Positions 53,899 through 62,843 of a DNA stretch of 64,000 nt are shown here, piece after piece (the first letter of the stretch is position 1; the number at the start of each line of letters is the position of its first letter). Source of the stretch: JBBSBL01 sp963735885 (lineage in GTDB: Bacteria; Actinomycetota; Thermoleophilia; Solirubrobacterales; Solirubrobacteraceae); NCBI GenBank assembly GCA_963735885.1, contig CAVTMP010000004.1:942833-1006832 (forward strand), given 5' to 3'. Made by a program: the position numbers and the translations under genes. The notes beneath the pieces were generated by a model that was not told the origin of the DNA, made no database searches, and saw only the letters and a program-made list of their open reading frames with translations.

Positions 53899-53990
53899 GC
53901 CGCCGCGCTGAATCGGCGCGTCGCGGCGCCGGCGACCCGCCGCGGCGGCCAACGTCGCCCCTTCGTCGCCGCCGGCCGGCCGCGGACGGC

Positions 53991-53996
53991 TACGCT
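53991..53996 (+). promoter_or_regulatory. -10 element (TACGCT) upstream of aldehyde dehydrogenase
   Basis: TACGCT is 37 bases before the ATG at 54033, with the ribosome site GCGAGGAGAGG in between. This is a conventional leadered promoter. Confidence 0.45.
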
Positions 53997-54032
53997 GCGG
54001 GTCGGAACCGCAACGCGAGGAGAGGGGCGTTC

Positions 54033-55475
54033 ATGGCGACGGCCACGAAGCGGCTGGACAACTTCATCGGGGGCAGGTCCGCCCCGACGTCGGGCGACGG
54101 CGGCCACGAGGTGAAGAACGCGGCGACGGGCGAGACGATCGCCGAGATGGGGGTGTCGAGCCCGGCGGACCTCGACGCCGCCGTGGCGGCGGCCACGAAG
54201 GCGTTCGCGGAGTGGAAGGAGGCGACACCGTCGGAGCGCAGCCTCGCGCTGCTGAGGATCGCCGACGAGATCGAGGCGCGCGGCGAGGAGCTCTCGCGCG
54301 TGGAGTCGGAGAACACCGGGAAGCCGCTCGCGCTGACGATCAGCGAGGAGATCCCCCCGGCGGTCGACCAGATCCGCTTCTTCGCGGGGGCGGCGCGCAT
54401 GCTCGAGGGCCGGGCCAGCGCCGAGTACCTGGCCGGCCACACCTCGTCGATCCGGCGCGAGCCGGTCGGCGTCTGCGGCCAGATCACGCCGTGGAACTAC
54501 CCGTTCATGATGGCCGTGTGGAAGTTCGCCCCGGCGCTGGCGGCGGGCAACACCGTCGTGCTCAAGCCGTCGGAGAACACGCCGCTCTCCACGCTGTGGA
54601 TGGCCGAGCTCATGCAGAAGCACCTGCCCGAGGGCGCGTTCAACGTCGTGCTCGGCAAGGGCGACGTCGGCGAAGGACTGGTGCGCCACGAGGGCATCGC
54701 GATGGTCTCGCTCACCGGGTCGGTCCGCGCCGGCAAGGCGGTCGCGGCGGCCGCGTCGGACTCGCTCAAGCGCGTCCACCTCGAGCTCGGCGGCAAGGCA
54801 CCCGTCATCGTGTTCGACGACGCCGACGTCGAGGCGGCCGCGGAGATGATCGCCGGCACCGGCTACTTCAACGCCGGCCAGGACTGCACCGCGGCGACGC
54901 GGGTACTCGCCGGGCCCGATGTCCACGACGCGTTCGTCGGGGCGCTCACCGAGCAGGCGAAGGGGACGGTGTTCGGCAACCCGCTGGACGACGACACCTA
55001 CATGGGCCCGGTCATCAGCCGAACCCAGCTCGAGCGCGTGCAGGGCTTCATCGAGCGCGCGCCCGGCCACGCGACGGTGACGACCGGCGGGAGCGCGCCG
55101 GGCAACGGTGGCGGGTACTTCTTCGAGCCGACCGTCGTCGACGGGCTCGAGCAGGACGACGAGATGATCCAGAACGAGATCTTCGGGCCCGTGATCACCG
55201 TCCAGCAGTTCTCCGACGAGGCCGAGGCGCTCGCGTGGGGCAACGGCGTGCCCTACGGGCTCGCGTCCTCGGTGTGGACGAAGGACCACGGCCGGGCGAT
55301 GCGCATGGCCAAGGGCCTCGACTTCGGCTGCGTGTGGATCAACACGCACATCCCGATCGTGGCCGAGATGCCGCACGGCGGCTTCAAGCAGTCCGGCTAC
55401 GGCAAGGACCTCTCGCTCTACGGGTTCGACGACTACACGCGCATCAAGCACGTGATGTCGAACATCGAGGCGTAG
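54033..55475 (+). CDS. NAD-dependent aldehyde dehydrogenase (gamma-aminobutyraldehyde/betaine aldehyde type)
   Basis: 480 residues. The catalytic Cys is in YFNAGQDCTAATRVLAG near residue 287, and the general-base Glu in RVHLELGGKAPVIVFDD near 253. Other blocks are CGQITPWNYPFMMAVWKFAP, NTVVLKPSENTPLSTLWMAE, FGPVITVQQF and PHGGFKQSGYGKDLSLYGFD. The GQDCTAATR form and the closing DDYTRIKHVM fit PatD-like gamma-aminobutyraldehyde dehydrogenases, so polyamine degradation is plausible. The ATG follows GAGGAGAGG. Confidence 0.92.
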   Translation: MATATKRLDNFIGGRSAPTSGDGGHEVKNAATGETIAEMGVSSPADLDAAVAAATKAFAEWKEATPSERSLALLRIADEIEARGEELSRVESENTGKPLALTISEEIPPAVDQIRFFAGAARMLEGRASAEYLAGHTSSIRREPVGVCGQITPWNYPFMMAVWKFAPALAAGNTVVLKPSENTPLSTLWMAELMQKHLPEGAFNVVLGKGDVGEGLVRHEGIAMVSLTGSVRAGKAVAAAASDSLKRVHLELGGKAPVIVFDDADVEAAAEMIAGTGYFNAGQDCTAATRVLAGPDVHDAFVGALTEQAKGTVFGNPLDDDTYMGPVISRTQLERVQGFIERAPGHATVTTGGSAPGNGGGYFFEPTVVDGLEQDDEMIQNEIFGPVITVQQFSDEAEALAWGNGVPYGLASSVWTKDHGRAMRMAKGLDFGCVWINTHIPIVAEMPHGGFKQSGYGKDLSLYGFDDYTRIKHVMSNIEA

Positions 55476-55513
55476 GGGCGTCGCCCACCCGCGCTCCGGC
55501 GCCGGTGGGCGAC

Positions 55514-55539
55514 TATGCTCTCCGGCTTCGCCGGAGGAG
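55514..55539 (+). promoter_or_regulatory. -10 element, GC hairpin and ribosome site before the glycoside hydrolase-like gene
   Basis: TATGCT at 55514-55519 is a good -10. It is followed by the perfect inverted repeat CTCCGGC-TTC-GCCGGAG (55520-55536), which overlaps the ribosome site GGAGGAG (55533-55539). The hairpin would mask the ribosome site when folded, so it may regulate translation; it would also place an ATG at 55515 inside the -10. Confidence 0.4.
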
Positions 55540-56793
55540 ACATCCTGACGCAGCATCGCTACATCCGGGCGCGCATCCGGCGTGCCGTCGTGTCGTCTGC
55601 GGCCGTGTTGTGCGTCGTGGCCGCGCTGGCGACTCCAGCCGCCGCCGACATGCCGGCACCGGGCTTTCTCGGCGTGACACAGGGCGATCTCTTCCGCCCG
55701 GGCGGCCGTCTCACGTTGCCGCGCGCCGCCGTGGAGAACGAGGTGCGGACGATGGCGGCGACCGGTGTGCGGTCGGTCCGCGTGGCGCTGTGGTGGAAGT
55801 ACCTCCAGCCCTATCCCAGGTGGGCCGACGTACCCCGGGCGCAGCGCCGCTTCTTCCGGCGCACGCCCGGAGCTCCGACGAGCTTCGTGTTCCTCGATGC
55901 CGATCTTCGCGGCCATGTCCCGCCGCGGCGTGACGCTCCTGCCCGTGCTCGAGGGTACGCCGGCGTGGGCCGGGAAGTACCGGGAACGGGGTCGCGAGCT
56001 GCCCGGCAATCCGCCGCGCGATCCGGCGGACTTCGCCGCGTTCGCCTCGGCGATGGTCTCGCGCTACGGCGCGTCGGGTTCCTTCTGGGCCGAGCGGCCG
56101 GACCTGCCCCGCCGCCCGCCGGACGCGTGGCAGGTCTGGAACGAGCCGAACATCCAGCTCGGCTGGACCGGGGAGGGGTGGGCGGAGGGCTATGCCGCGC
56201 TCCTGCACGCCGCCGCGCCGGCGATCCGCGCGGCCGACCCGCAGGCGCGCGTGATCCTCGCCGCGCTGACGAACTCCTCGTGGGAGGCGCTCGACCGGCT
56301 CTACGGGGTGGTGGATCCTCGCGACTTCGACGTCGTCGCGATTCATCCCTACACGCAGTGGGTCGCGGATGTCCTGCGCATCGTCAACGCCGTTCGCGGG
56401 GTGATGGCACGACACGGCGACGCCGACCGGCCGCTGTGGCTCACGGAGCTCGGCTGGCCGGCCTCGGCGAGGGGGATGGTGAACAGGTACGGGTTCGAGA
56501 CGACCGGAGCGCGCCAGGCCGCGCGCCTGCGCGCCATCGTTCCGGCGCTCGTGCGGCGGCGGATGCGACTGCGTCTCGAGCGCGTCTACTGGGAGAGCTG
56601 GATGACGTCGTACGCGAGCCGCTCGAACCCGTTCGACTACGCCGGCCTGCGGCGGGTCTCGGGCAGACGCGTGCTGCCGGGCCCGGCGTTCGCGGCGTTC
56701 CGTGAGGTCGCCCGCCGGCTCTCGAGTCCACGGGGCCTCCGCGGCGGCCGGGCGTACGCTTCGCGGTCCCGCCCCCGTAGCTCAGCTGGATAG
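55515..56793 (+). CDS. Secreted clan-A glycoside hydrolase-like protein, one frameshift
   Basis: A signal region (RRAVVSSAAVLCVVAALATP) leads to PGFLGVTQGDLFRPGG and VENEVRTMAATGVRSVRVAL. After a one-base indel near 55905: GVTLLPVLEGTPAWAGKYRE, PDAWQVWNEPNIQLGWTGEG (acid/base Glu in WNEPN), DFDVVAIHPYTQWVADVLRI and PLWLTELGWPASARG (nucleophile Glu). These are the motifs of clan GH-A (GH5/GH39-like) (beta/alpha)8 enzymes. About 415 residues. ATG 55515 falls in a -10 box; translation may begin just after GGAGGAG, near 55545, at a non-standard codon. The stop at 56793 lies inside tRNA-Arg, so the true 3' end is probably earlier or also shifted. Confidence 0.7.
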
Positions 56794-56844
56794 AGCAGCG
56801 GACTTCTAATCCGCAGGCCGGAGGTTCGAGTCCTCCCGGGGGCA
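56771..56844 (+). tRNA. tRNA-Arg (TCT anticodon)
   Basis: 74 bases. The acceptor GCCCCCG pairs with CGGGGGC, discriminator A at 56844. The anticodon stem GCGGA/TCCGC encloses CTTCTAA with anticodon TCT. The T arm is GGAGG-TTCGAGT-CCTCC. CCA is not encoded. A VapBC module begins 2-25 bases downstream. Confidence 0.95.
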
Positions 56845-56868
56845 GTTGTTGTCCGGCTCGGTTCGACG

Positions 56869-57127
56869 ATGGTCGCGAACGCGCCGGCCGAGAATCGGCG
56901 CCCAGGGACGGCTCGTGCTTCCGGTCGCGATGCGCAAGGCGCCGGGGATCAAGCCGGGGGACGAGCTCGCGGTGCGCGTCGACGGCCGGCGCATCGTGCT
57001 CGAGCCGCGCGGGGAGCTCCTGCGACGAATGCAGGAGGAGCTGCGTGAGACGCGAGGCCGACGCAGCCTGGTCGACGAGTTGGTGGCCGAGCGCCGGCGC
57101 GAGGCGGCTCGCGAGCGCCCGCGGTGA
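56869..57127 (+). CDS. vapB: VapB-type antitoxin (AbrB/MazE fold), probably with one inserted base
   Basis: The protein contains RIGAQGRLVLPVAMRKAPGI and PGDELAVRVDGRRIVLEP, a SpoVT/AbrB swapped-hairpin DNA-binding domain, followed by a charged helix that would hold the toxin (LVDELVAERRREAARERPR). The open frame before it has only TTG codons at 56846/56849. Removing one G near 56889 instead joins it to ATG 56869, giving MVANAPARIGAQGRL, a better start. About 85 residues. Its stop overlaps the toxin GTG by four bases (GTGA). It probably binds its own promoter region, beside tRNA-Arg. Confidence 0.75.
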
Positions 57128-57510
57128 GCGGAACCGCGGTGCTCGACGCGTCGGCGCTCCTCGCGGTGCTCGGCGATGAGCCCGGCGGCGAGGTGGTGGA
57201 GCTCCTGCTCGATGGCGCGGTCGTCTCGACGGTGAACTGGTCGGAGGTCCTGGCGCGCTACGCCGATCTCGGCCTGGATACTGCGGCGCGCGGTGCCGAG
57301 ATCGAGGCGCTGGGGGTGTCGCTGGCGCCGTTCACGAGTCGCCAGGCGGAAGTGGCCGCGGGTCTGCTGCCCCTGACGCGCACGGCGGGGTTGTCGCCGG
57401 CGGATCGCGCCTGCCTGGCGCTCGCCCTCGATCTCGGCGGGCAGCCGATCACAGCCGATCGAGCCTGGGCCCGGGTCGACGTCGGCGTGCTCGTGACGCT
57501 CATCCGGTAG
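57124..57510 (+). CDS. vapC: VapC-type toxin, PIN-domain ribonuclease
   Basis: 128 residues from GTG 57124. The PIN acidic residues are in place: Asp in AVLDASALLAVLGDEPGG, Glu in TVNWSEVLARYADLGLD, Asp in AGLSPADRACLALALDLG and Asp in PITADRAWARVD. VapC toxins cleave tRNA or rRNA with Mg2+ and are held inactive by VapB; the target cannot be told here. The four-base overlap with the antitoxin is typical of type II toxin-antitoxin operons. Confidence 0.88.
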   Translation: MSGTAVLDASALLAVLGDEPGGEVVELLLDGAVVSTVNWSEVLARYADLGLDTAARGAEIEALGVSLAPFTSRQAEVAAGLLPLTRTAGLSPADRACLALALDLGGQPITADRAWARVDVGVLVTLIR

Positions 57511-57551
57511 CGCCAGGTCCGGTGGTCCCTGCCTGGCGCGACGAGGCGGGC

Positions 57552-59087
57552 CTACGACGGCGGCGGCGGGTCCGGCACGACCGGCCCGAGGTTGCCGGCG
57601 GCCGCTGCGGCGCACGGCGGGGTCCACGCGTCCCGGAGCTGGTAGACGTCCCACTCCGTCGTCCGCGCGATCCGCGCGAGCGCGAGCCACGGCCCCCACG
57701 CCTGGGTGAAGCCGCGCCACGACACGCCTCGGCGCGGGAAGAAGACGACGGCGGGCGCCGCCCCCCCGCTGTTCACCGCGCGCATCGGCACGTCGAGCCG
57801 GTAGGCGAGGTCCGTCGCGAGGTAGGAGGGCCGCATCACCGGGCGCCCGCAGCCGAGGACGACCGCGCGCCCGCCGGCGGCCGCGACCGCCCCGGGCAGC
57901 GCGCGATCGAGCCGGACGCGGTCGACGTACTGGGCCCACGAGCGGTCGAGCTCGGGCGCCCCGGCCAGGACCGCCAGCGCGATGACCGCGCTGAGTGCGG
58001 CGGCGATCGCCGGCCGCCCGTGACGACGCCGGCGCAGCAACGCGACGCCGCGCGCGACGCCGATGCCGGCCAGGACGCACGCGAGTCCGGCCGGCGCGGC
58101 GAGGTACCGGGGCACGCCGGGGTAGCCGAGCTCGGTCAGGATCGTCAGCGGCAGCGTGAGCGCCGCGATGGCGACGGCCAGGGCGACCCCGACGCGCTCG
58201 CGGCGGCGCACCGCATCGACGGCGGCGAGCAGCGCGAGGACCACGACGATGGGCGCGAGGATCTGGCTCGTCCCGAGGAGCAGCTCGACCCCGGGGACGT
58301 CGGCGGACTGCACCTGGTTGGGCTCGATGCTCGACGTGGCGTGGCCGAAGGTGAGCAGGGGACGACCGGACCCCAGCCAGTCGCCGCCGGTCCAGAGCAG
58401 GGGGAGAAGCAGAACGGCGGCGGCGATCCGCCCGCGCGGGACGAGGTCCTCGCGCCAGAGCCAGATCGCGTAGGGGATCACCAGCGCCGAGCTCTCCGGT
58501 CGGGCGAGCGCCGTCGCGACACCGGCCGCCAGGGCGCGGCCAGGTCGCCCGTCGAGGTGGCACGAGACGCCGTAGAGCAGCAGCGCGAGCACGATCGCCT
58601 CCGAGGCGCCCCCCGTGACGAGCTCGAGCGCCTGGGGACTGAGCGCGAGGCACACGACCGCGGCCGCCGCGGCCGGCCACCCCGCGGCGCGGTACGCCAC
58701 CCGGCCGGCGAGGACGAGCGCGAGCAGCGCCGCGGTGCGGACGACCGCCACCCAGGCCGCCGGGGCGAGATCGGGCCCGAGCAGCGACAGCGGGGTGGTC
58801 ACGAGCACCGGAAGCGGCTTCCAGCCGGTGGCGGCCGCGGTCGTGAAGCCGACGTCGGAGAGCCCGGTCAGCTGCCGCCCCCAGGTGATCCACGCCCACG
58901 GGTCGTAGCTCGGCGTGGGCGCGAGCAGCGTGGAGAGCCCGGCGAGGACCGCGCAGGCGAGCACCACGAGCGCGGGCGAGCGAGGCGGCGGCCACGCGCG
59001 CGCACGCCGCGAGCGCCCGGCCTCGCCGGCACCGACGGGGACGTGGCCCGGAGCGACCGGCGGTGGGGCGGTCGTCGGCGTGGTCAC
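57552..59087 (-). CDS. Polytopic membrane protein, glycosyltransferase-87/39-like
   Basis: 511 residues from GTG 59087. About eleven hydrophobic helices alternate with short loops. The first loop LLAPTPSYDPWAWITWGRQL, with an acidic residue after helix 1, and LARPESSALVIPYAIWLWRE resemble membrane mannosyl/arabinosyltransferases of the GT-C class. The C-terminal soluble part (AYRLDVPMRAVNSGGAAPAV, DVYQLRDAWTPPC) would lie outside. A GT-C role, using a polyprenyl-phosphate sugar, is a reasonable but unproven call. DUF4126 and SDR genes follow upstream on the same strand at short spacing. Confidence 0.65.
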   Translation of the reverse strand: MTTPTTAPPPVAPGHVPVGAGEAGRSRRARAWPPPRSPALVVLACAVLAGLSTLLAPTPSYDPWAWITWGRQLTGLSDVGFTTAAATGWKPLPVLVTTPLSLLGPDLAPAAWVAVVRTAALLALVLAGRVAYRAAGWPAAAAAVVCLALSPQALELVTGGASEAIVLALLLYGVSCHLDGRPGRALAAGVATALARPESSALVIPYAIWLWREDLVPRGRIAAAVLLLPLLWTGGDWLGSGRPLLTFGHATSSIEPNQVQSADVPGVELLLGTSQILAPIVVVLALLAAVDAVRRRERVGVALAVAIAALTLPLTILTELGYPGVPRYLAAPAGLACVLAGIGVARGVALLRRRRHGRPAIAAALSAVIALAVLAGAPELDRSWAQYVDRVRLDRALPGAVAAAGGRAVVLGCGRPVMRPSYLATDLAYRLDVPMRAVNSGGAAPAVVFFPRRGVSWRGFTQAWGPWLALARIARTTEWDVYQLRDAWTPPCAAAAAGNLGPVVPDPPPPS

Positions 59088-59098
59088 GCGGTTCGAGG

Positions 59099-59701
59099 CT
59101 ACCGCGCCGGGTCGGCGGACGCGGCCGCCGTCCGATCGTCGCGGCGGCGCTGCAGCCGTCGCCACGCCACGGCCAGCGCGACGACGACGCCGACGAGGGC
59201 GAGCACGGCGAGGACCGGCACGGCGATGGCCAGCACCGTCAGCGCGATCGAGGCGAGGTCCTCGAGCAGCGACAGCACCGGGTTCCCGACTCCACCGGTC
59301 GTGACCGTCGAGACCGGCCGCACGGCGGAGCGCGTGAGGTGGAGCGCGCCGGCCGTTCCGCCGCCGAGGACGACCGAGAGGATCGTGGGCAGGTCCGCGC
59401 CCTCGCCGGCCGATCCGGAGAAGAGGACCGCGCCGGAGAGCGGGGCGATGACGGTCCCCGCCGCGTGGAGGACGTGGTCCACCGCCGGGACCTTGTCCCC
59501 GACGAAGTCGGCGATCATGAGCGTGCCGAGCACGATCAGGCCGGCCGTGGTCGAGAGCTTGTCGTACGGCGCGGCGAGCGTGATGACGTCGAGCCGGTCG
59601 AGCAGCGCCGTGACGAACAGCGGGATCCACGCGTTGAGCCCGGCCGCGCCGGACAGGCCGAACGCGGCGAGGACGCTGCCGGCCGCGGAGGAGAGGTCCA
59701 T
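59099..59701 (-). CDS. DUF4126 membrane protein
   Basis: 200 residues with about five helices. The N-terminus AAFGLSGAAGLNAWIPLFVT and TLMIADFVGDKVPAVDHVLH carry the DUF4126 pattern (GLNAY-like motif, DK-PxxDH). The protein ends in a basic tail (AWRRLQRRRDDRT). The function is unknown. It lies 12 bases from the end of the SDR gene and 11 bases before the GT-like gene, forming a three-gene unit. Confidence 0.8.
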   Translation of the reverse strand: MDLSSAAGSVLAAFGLSGAAGLNAWIPLFVTALLDRLDVITLAAPYDKLSTTAGLIVLGTLMIADFVGDKVPAVDHVLHAAGTVIAPLSGAVLFSGSAGEGADLPTILSVVLGGGTAGALHLTRSAVRPVSTVTTGGVGNPVLSLLEDLASIALTVLAIAVPVLAVLALVGVVVALAVAWRRLQRRRDDRTAAASADPAR

Positions 59702-59713
59702 CGGCGGGCGGGA

Positions 59714-60628
59714 TCAGGCGGCGTGGGCTGCGGCGGCCTGCTCGGCGTCGGCGGCGCCGCCCGCGCCCACGGCACGCGAGGCGGCCTCCGCGCCCGACTC
59801 GGCGATCTCGCGCTCCATGTCCGCCTCGATCTCCGGCATTTGCGCGAGCGCGTCGCGCTCGCTGATCCGCTGCATCGCCGTGCGCCCGGCGAGCACGCCC
59901 TTCACCCAGGCCGGGTGGACGACGTCGCGGGCCCGCGTCTCGATCCCGTCCGCGATCGCGCCGGCGGCGCCCTCCACCGGGTAGGTCTTCGCGAACGGGC
60001 CCCGCAGCCCGGCGCGCATCCCGTGGAAGGCCGGATGCTCGTCGGCGCCGCTGACGAGGTCCGTGGCGAGCCACGAGAAGTACGCGCAGCCCACCCCCAC
60101 CCCGTGGTGGGCCTCCTCGATCCGCAGCGAGCGGGCGAAGGCCTCGACGGCCGCCTTGCTGGCGCTGTAGGCGCTCAGCAGGGGGCCGTGCAGGGCCGCG
60201 GCGACCGACGCGACGACGAGCACGTAGCCGCCGCGCGCCTCGATCGCGGGAAGGCACGTGCGGACCGTCCGCCACGTGCCCAGGACGTTGACCTCGATGA
60301 TGCGCTCCCAGGCCGCCGGCTCGATCGAGCGGACGAGGCCGCCCGACCCGATGCCGGCGTTCGCGACGACGGCGTCGAGGCCGCCGAAGCGCTCGACCGT
60401 CCCGTCGACGGCGCGCTGGAGGGCCGCGACGTCGGTGACGTCGGCCTCGAAGGCGGCCGCGTTCGGTCCGCAGGCGGCGGCCGTCGCCTCGAGCTCCTCG
60501 GGCTCGAGGCCCACGAGGGCGACGTTCGCGCCGCGCCGTGCGAGCTCCCGGCCGGCGGCCGCGCCGATCCCGCGCGCGCCCCCGGTCACGAGCACGGTGC
60601 GTCCGGTGACGGGCTGGCGGTCGGCCAT
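59714..60628 (-). CDS. Short-chain dehydrogenase/reductase
   Basis: 304 residues. The cofactor motif TVLVTGGARGIGAAAGRELA starts at residue 11; then VVANAGIGSGG (NAG), VASVAAALHGPLLSAYSASK with catalytic Ser, Tyr and Lys (YSASK), and VGCAYFSWLATDLVSGADEH. An extra C-terminal helix region of about 60 residues (RTAMQRISERDALAQMPEIE) ends in an Ala-rich tail. It is a classical SDR probably using NADP; the substrate is unknown. It heads the three-gene unit with DUF4126 and the membrane protein. Confidence 0.88.
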   Translation of the reverse strand: MADRQPVTGRTVLVTGGARGIGAAAGRELARRGANVALVGLEPEELEATAAACGPNAAAFEADVTDVAALQRAVDGTVERFGGLDAVVANAGIGSGGLVRSIEPAAWERIIEVNVLGTWRTVRTCLPAIEARGGYVLVVASVAAALHGPLLSAYSASKAAVEAFARSLRIEEAHHGVGVGCAYFSWLATDLVSGADEHPAFHGMRAGLRGPFAKTYPVEGAAGAIADGIETRARDVVHPAWVKGVLAGRTAMQRISERDALAQMPEIEADMEREIAESGAEAASRAVGAGGAADAEQAAAAHAA

Positions 60629-60680
60629 CGCGGGGCGGAAGGCTACCTGCGCGCGTGGGCGGGCGGAAGGGCGGCGGGGC

Positions 60681-60686
60681 TACACT
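60681..60686 (+). promoter_or_regulatory. -10 element (TACACT) of tRNA-His
   Basis: TACACT lies 13 bases before the tRNA-His 5' end and matches the hexamer upstream of tRNA-Pro. Confidence 0.55.
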
Positions 60687-60699
60687 GCGATCGCGCCTG

Positions 60700-60772
60700 G
60701 TGGGCGTAGCTCAGCTGGTAGAGCTCCGGGTTGTGGTCCCGGCGGTCGCGGGTTCGAGTCCCGTCGCTCACC
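60700..60772 (+). tRNA. tRNA-His (GTG anticodon)
   Basis: 73 bases plus the genome-encoded extra G at 60699 that opposes discriminator C at 60772, as expected for tRNA-His. The acceptor GTGGGCG pairs with CGCTCAC. The anticodon stem CCGGG/CCCGG encloses TTGTGGT with anticodon GTG. The T arm contains GCGGG-TTCGAGT-CCCGT. CCA is not encoded. Confidence 0.95.
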
Positions 60773-61256
60773 CCTCACGGATCGCCAGTAGCCACGGGCC
60801 GTAAGGCCCCCCGCGATCCGTCCGGGAGGAGACCCCTTACCCACCGGGCTACCCAACGAGCCCCGCAAATCGACGCCTCCAGGAGGCCCCCTTGCGACTG
60901 CTCGTTGTCGCCCCAGCCTGCAGATCGCACACGAACTGCAAACAGCCCGTCGGGAGGCGGCCTATACCGTCTGAGGCCCGCCCTACCGTGCGTTTCCTCC
61001 GAATGGAGCGCAGTTCGCGCACGATGTCCGCGCCCAAACCACCCAGACGATCAACCCCACCCAAGCCCGGGCACTGACTACGAACGCCACCCGCATCAGC
61101 ACCGCCCTCGCCTGCTGACGGCTGACATCTCGCACACCTCGACGAGCGGCTGGCGGCGGAATCCCCTGCTAGAACGGCGACCGCCCACGGTCAGCGAGGA
61201 CTCGCCACGGCTACTCGGACGGCCCGGCGGCGTAGCTGAGTCCCGGCGGCGTCGCG
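60773..61256. other. Gene-poor stretch after tRNA-His
   Basis: No frame on either strand shows a convincing protein. Several short frames (for example at 60892-61077) are Arg/Pro-rich with no motif. The stretch looks less GC-rich than its surroundings by eye (for example GATCGCACACGAACTGCAAA near 60925) and may be decayed mobile DNA next to the tRNA. Confidence 0.4.
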
Positions 61257-61922
61257 CTATTGCGTGAGGAGGCCGGCGCCGCCGAGCACGGTCAGGACGG
61301 CTCCGACGAGCAGGAGCAGGGTGGCGAGCACCACCGGCCACCGCCGTTGCAGCCACGCCCCGCCCTTCTGCAGCAGGGGGTTCGCACGCTCACCGGCAAC
61401 GAGCAGGATCACGATGATCGCCACCAGTGGCAGCACGAACGCGACGTTGTAGAGGGCCAAGAGCCCGATCTCCTGAGGAAGGCTCGCGCTGGAGGCCACG
61501 ATCCCCGCGATCACCGCGAAATACGGCACGGCGGTCGGCAGCTCGACCGTCGCGATCGACGCGCCCGCGAACAACGCGGAGCCGCCACCGCCGCTGCGCA
61601 TCGGAAGCTCGCGGCGCGCCAGGCTCCGCCGCCCCCGCCAGAGCGCCACCGCGACGACCAGCAGGATGACGCCCGCGACCAGCTCGATCACGTGCCTGAC
61701 GGTTCGCTGGGGATGCGGGACCAGCCCGAGCAGCAACCTCCCCGGCCCGATGGTCAGCACGAGCCCGACAGCGAAATCCACGGCGAACACGCCGATCGTG
61801 AACTGCATCACGCGCAGGACGCGCTTGCGGCCTGTGGCCAGGTAGAGCGCCGGCGCGACGGTGCTCGGGTTCAGCGAATCCGCCAGGCCAACCGAGATCG
61901 CCACACCGGCCGCCCGCAGCAC
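61257..61922 (-). CDS. GAP/Sap-family (LysE-like) membrane protein
   Basis: 221 residues from GTG 61922. It begins AISVGLADSLNPSTVAPALY with LATGRKRVLRVM, and has a second half ATVELPTAVPYFAVIAGIVA, related to the first, around a basic loop (WRGRRSLARRELPMRSGGGG). Six helices in two inverted halves match GAP (sulfolipid-addressing)/LysE-type exporters. It may export a small metabolite or take part in peptidolipid export, as proposed for mycobacterial relatives; the substrate is unknown. Confidence 0.75.
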   Translation of the reverse strand: MLRAAGVAISVGLADSLNPSTVAPALYLATGRKRVLRVMQFTIGVFAVDFAVGLVLTIGPGRLLLGLVPHPQRTVRHVIELVAGVILLVVAVALWRGRRSLARRELPMRSGGGGSALFAGASIATVELPTAVPYFAVIAGIVASSASLPQEIGLLALYNVAFVLPLVAIIVILLVAGERANPLLQKGGAWLQRRWPVVLATLLLLVGAVLTVLGGAGLLTQ

Positions 61923-62395
61923 CGTTCGCGGTCCTGCTCAGCGCTGCGGTCGGGAGGCGAACACGGTCAAGCGCCCGAGTCTGACGGAGGGCCCAGCGCT
62001 CGGGAACCTCGTGGGAGGCGAGCGACCCGGGTGCGGACGGTGGTGACGGCGGTCGCGGCCAAGGCGTTCGCCGACGGTCCGACGCAACCGCTTTGCGCTA
62101 TCGCGCCTCGTAGTGCTACGACGCCACTCTGAGGCTGGCCGTGCGCGCGTGCTTTGTGTTTGGCTCGACGAGACGCCTCGCCGGCTCTCGCGGCGCTCTC
62201 GGGGCAGGTGGGCAACGTCGATCTCGGCCTGCCAGATGTCGGACTCACGCCGAAGCGCGTCTGTCGGCGAGCCCCCAACACCGCCAGAACAGCCCTGCCG
62301 CTCCCGCGAGAACGATCGCACCCGCCTTCCCGTAGGCCCGTGTGGACCTTCTCAGCGCGGGTCCCAGAGCCGGAACGGCACGATGACCGGCCGGT
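61923..62395. other. No gene recognised
   Basis: Open frames here (for example minus strand 62321-61938) are composition-driven and carry no motif. The stretch contains the inverted repeat TCGTAG-TG-CTACGA at 62108-62121, which could be an operator, but nothing nearby confirms it. Confidence 0.4.
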
Positions 62396-62843
62396 CTACT
62401 TGATGATGCGGAAGGCCACGCTGACCGGGCGCCCGGTCAGTCCGTTTGCCTTCGGGGTGGCGACGAGCTTGTAGCTGCCGGGCTTCAGGCGCTTGCCGCC
62501 GATCCGGCCGGTGAACCGGAACGTGTTGGTGCCCACCGTGCTGTCTAGCGTGAAGCTCCCGCGCAGAGTCACCAGAAGCGTGCACTTGCGCGTCCTGCGA
62601 TTGCGGCGGGTGGGGGCGACGCAGCGTCCGTGGCTGGCTCTGTGACCGGATTGGTGCTGCGTCACGGTGAAACGGACGCTGGCGGCCCGCCACGCCCATG
62701 CACTGGTCCTGTGTCTCGTCGCCGAAACCGTCGTGGTCAAGGTCGGGCTCGAGGCTCGCACTCACGCTCACACGGTACGACGGCCAGATCATCAGCGGCG
62801 TCGCGTTCCACGCGACAACTCCCGTCCTGAAGGCCAAGCGCAC
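62396..62843 (-). pseudogene. Secreted beta-domain protein, frameshifted and lacking its N-terminus
   Basis: From about 62843 the strand reads VVAWNATPLMIWPSYRVSVS then SLEPDLDHDGFGDETQDQC, a calcium-binding-like DxDxDGxGDETQDxCP motif common in Solirubrobacter-type exported proteins. One frame shift near 62690 leads to CTLLVTLRGSFTLDSTVGTN, TFRFTGRIGGKRLKPGSYKL and VATPKANGLTGRPVSVAFRI, a fibronectin-like closing domain. The signal peptide and the first domain are missing upstream, where no compatible frame exists. It may be a true remnant or a further victim of indels. Confidence 0.5.
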
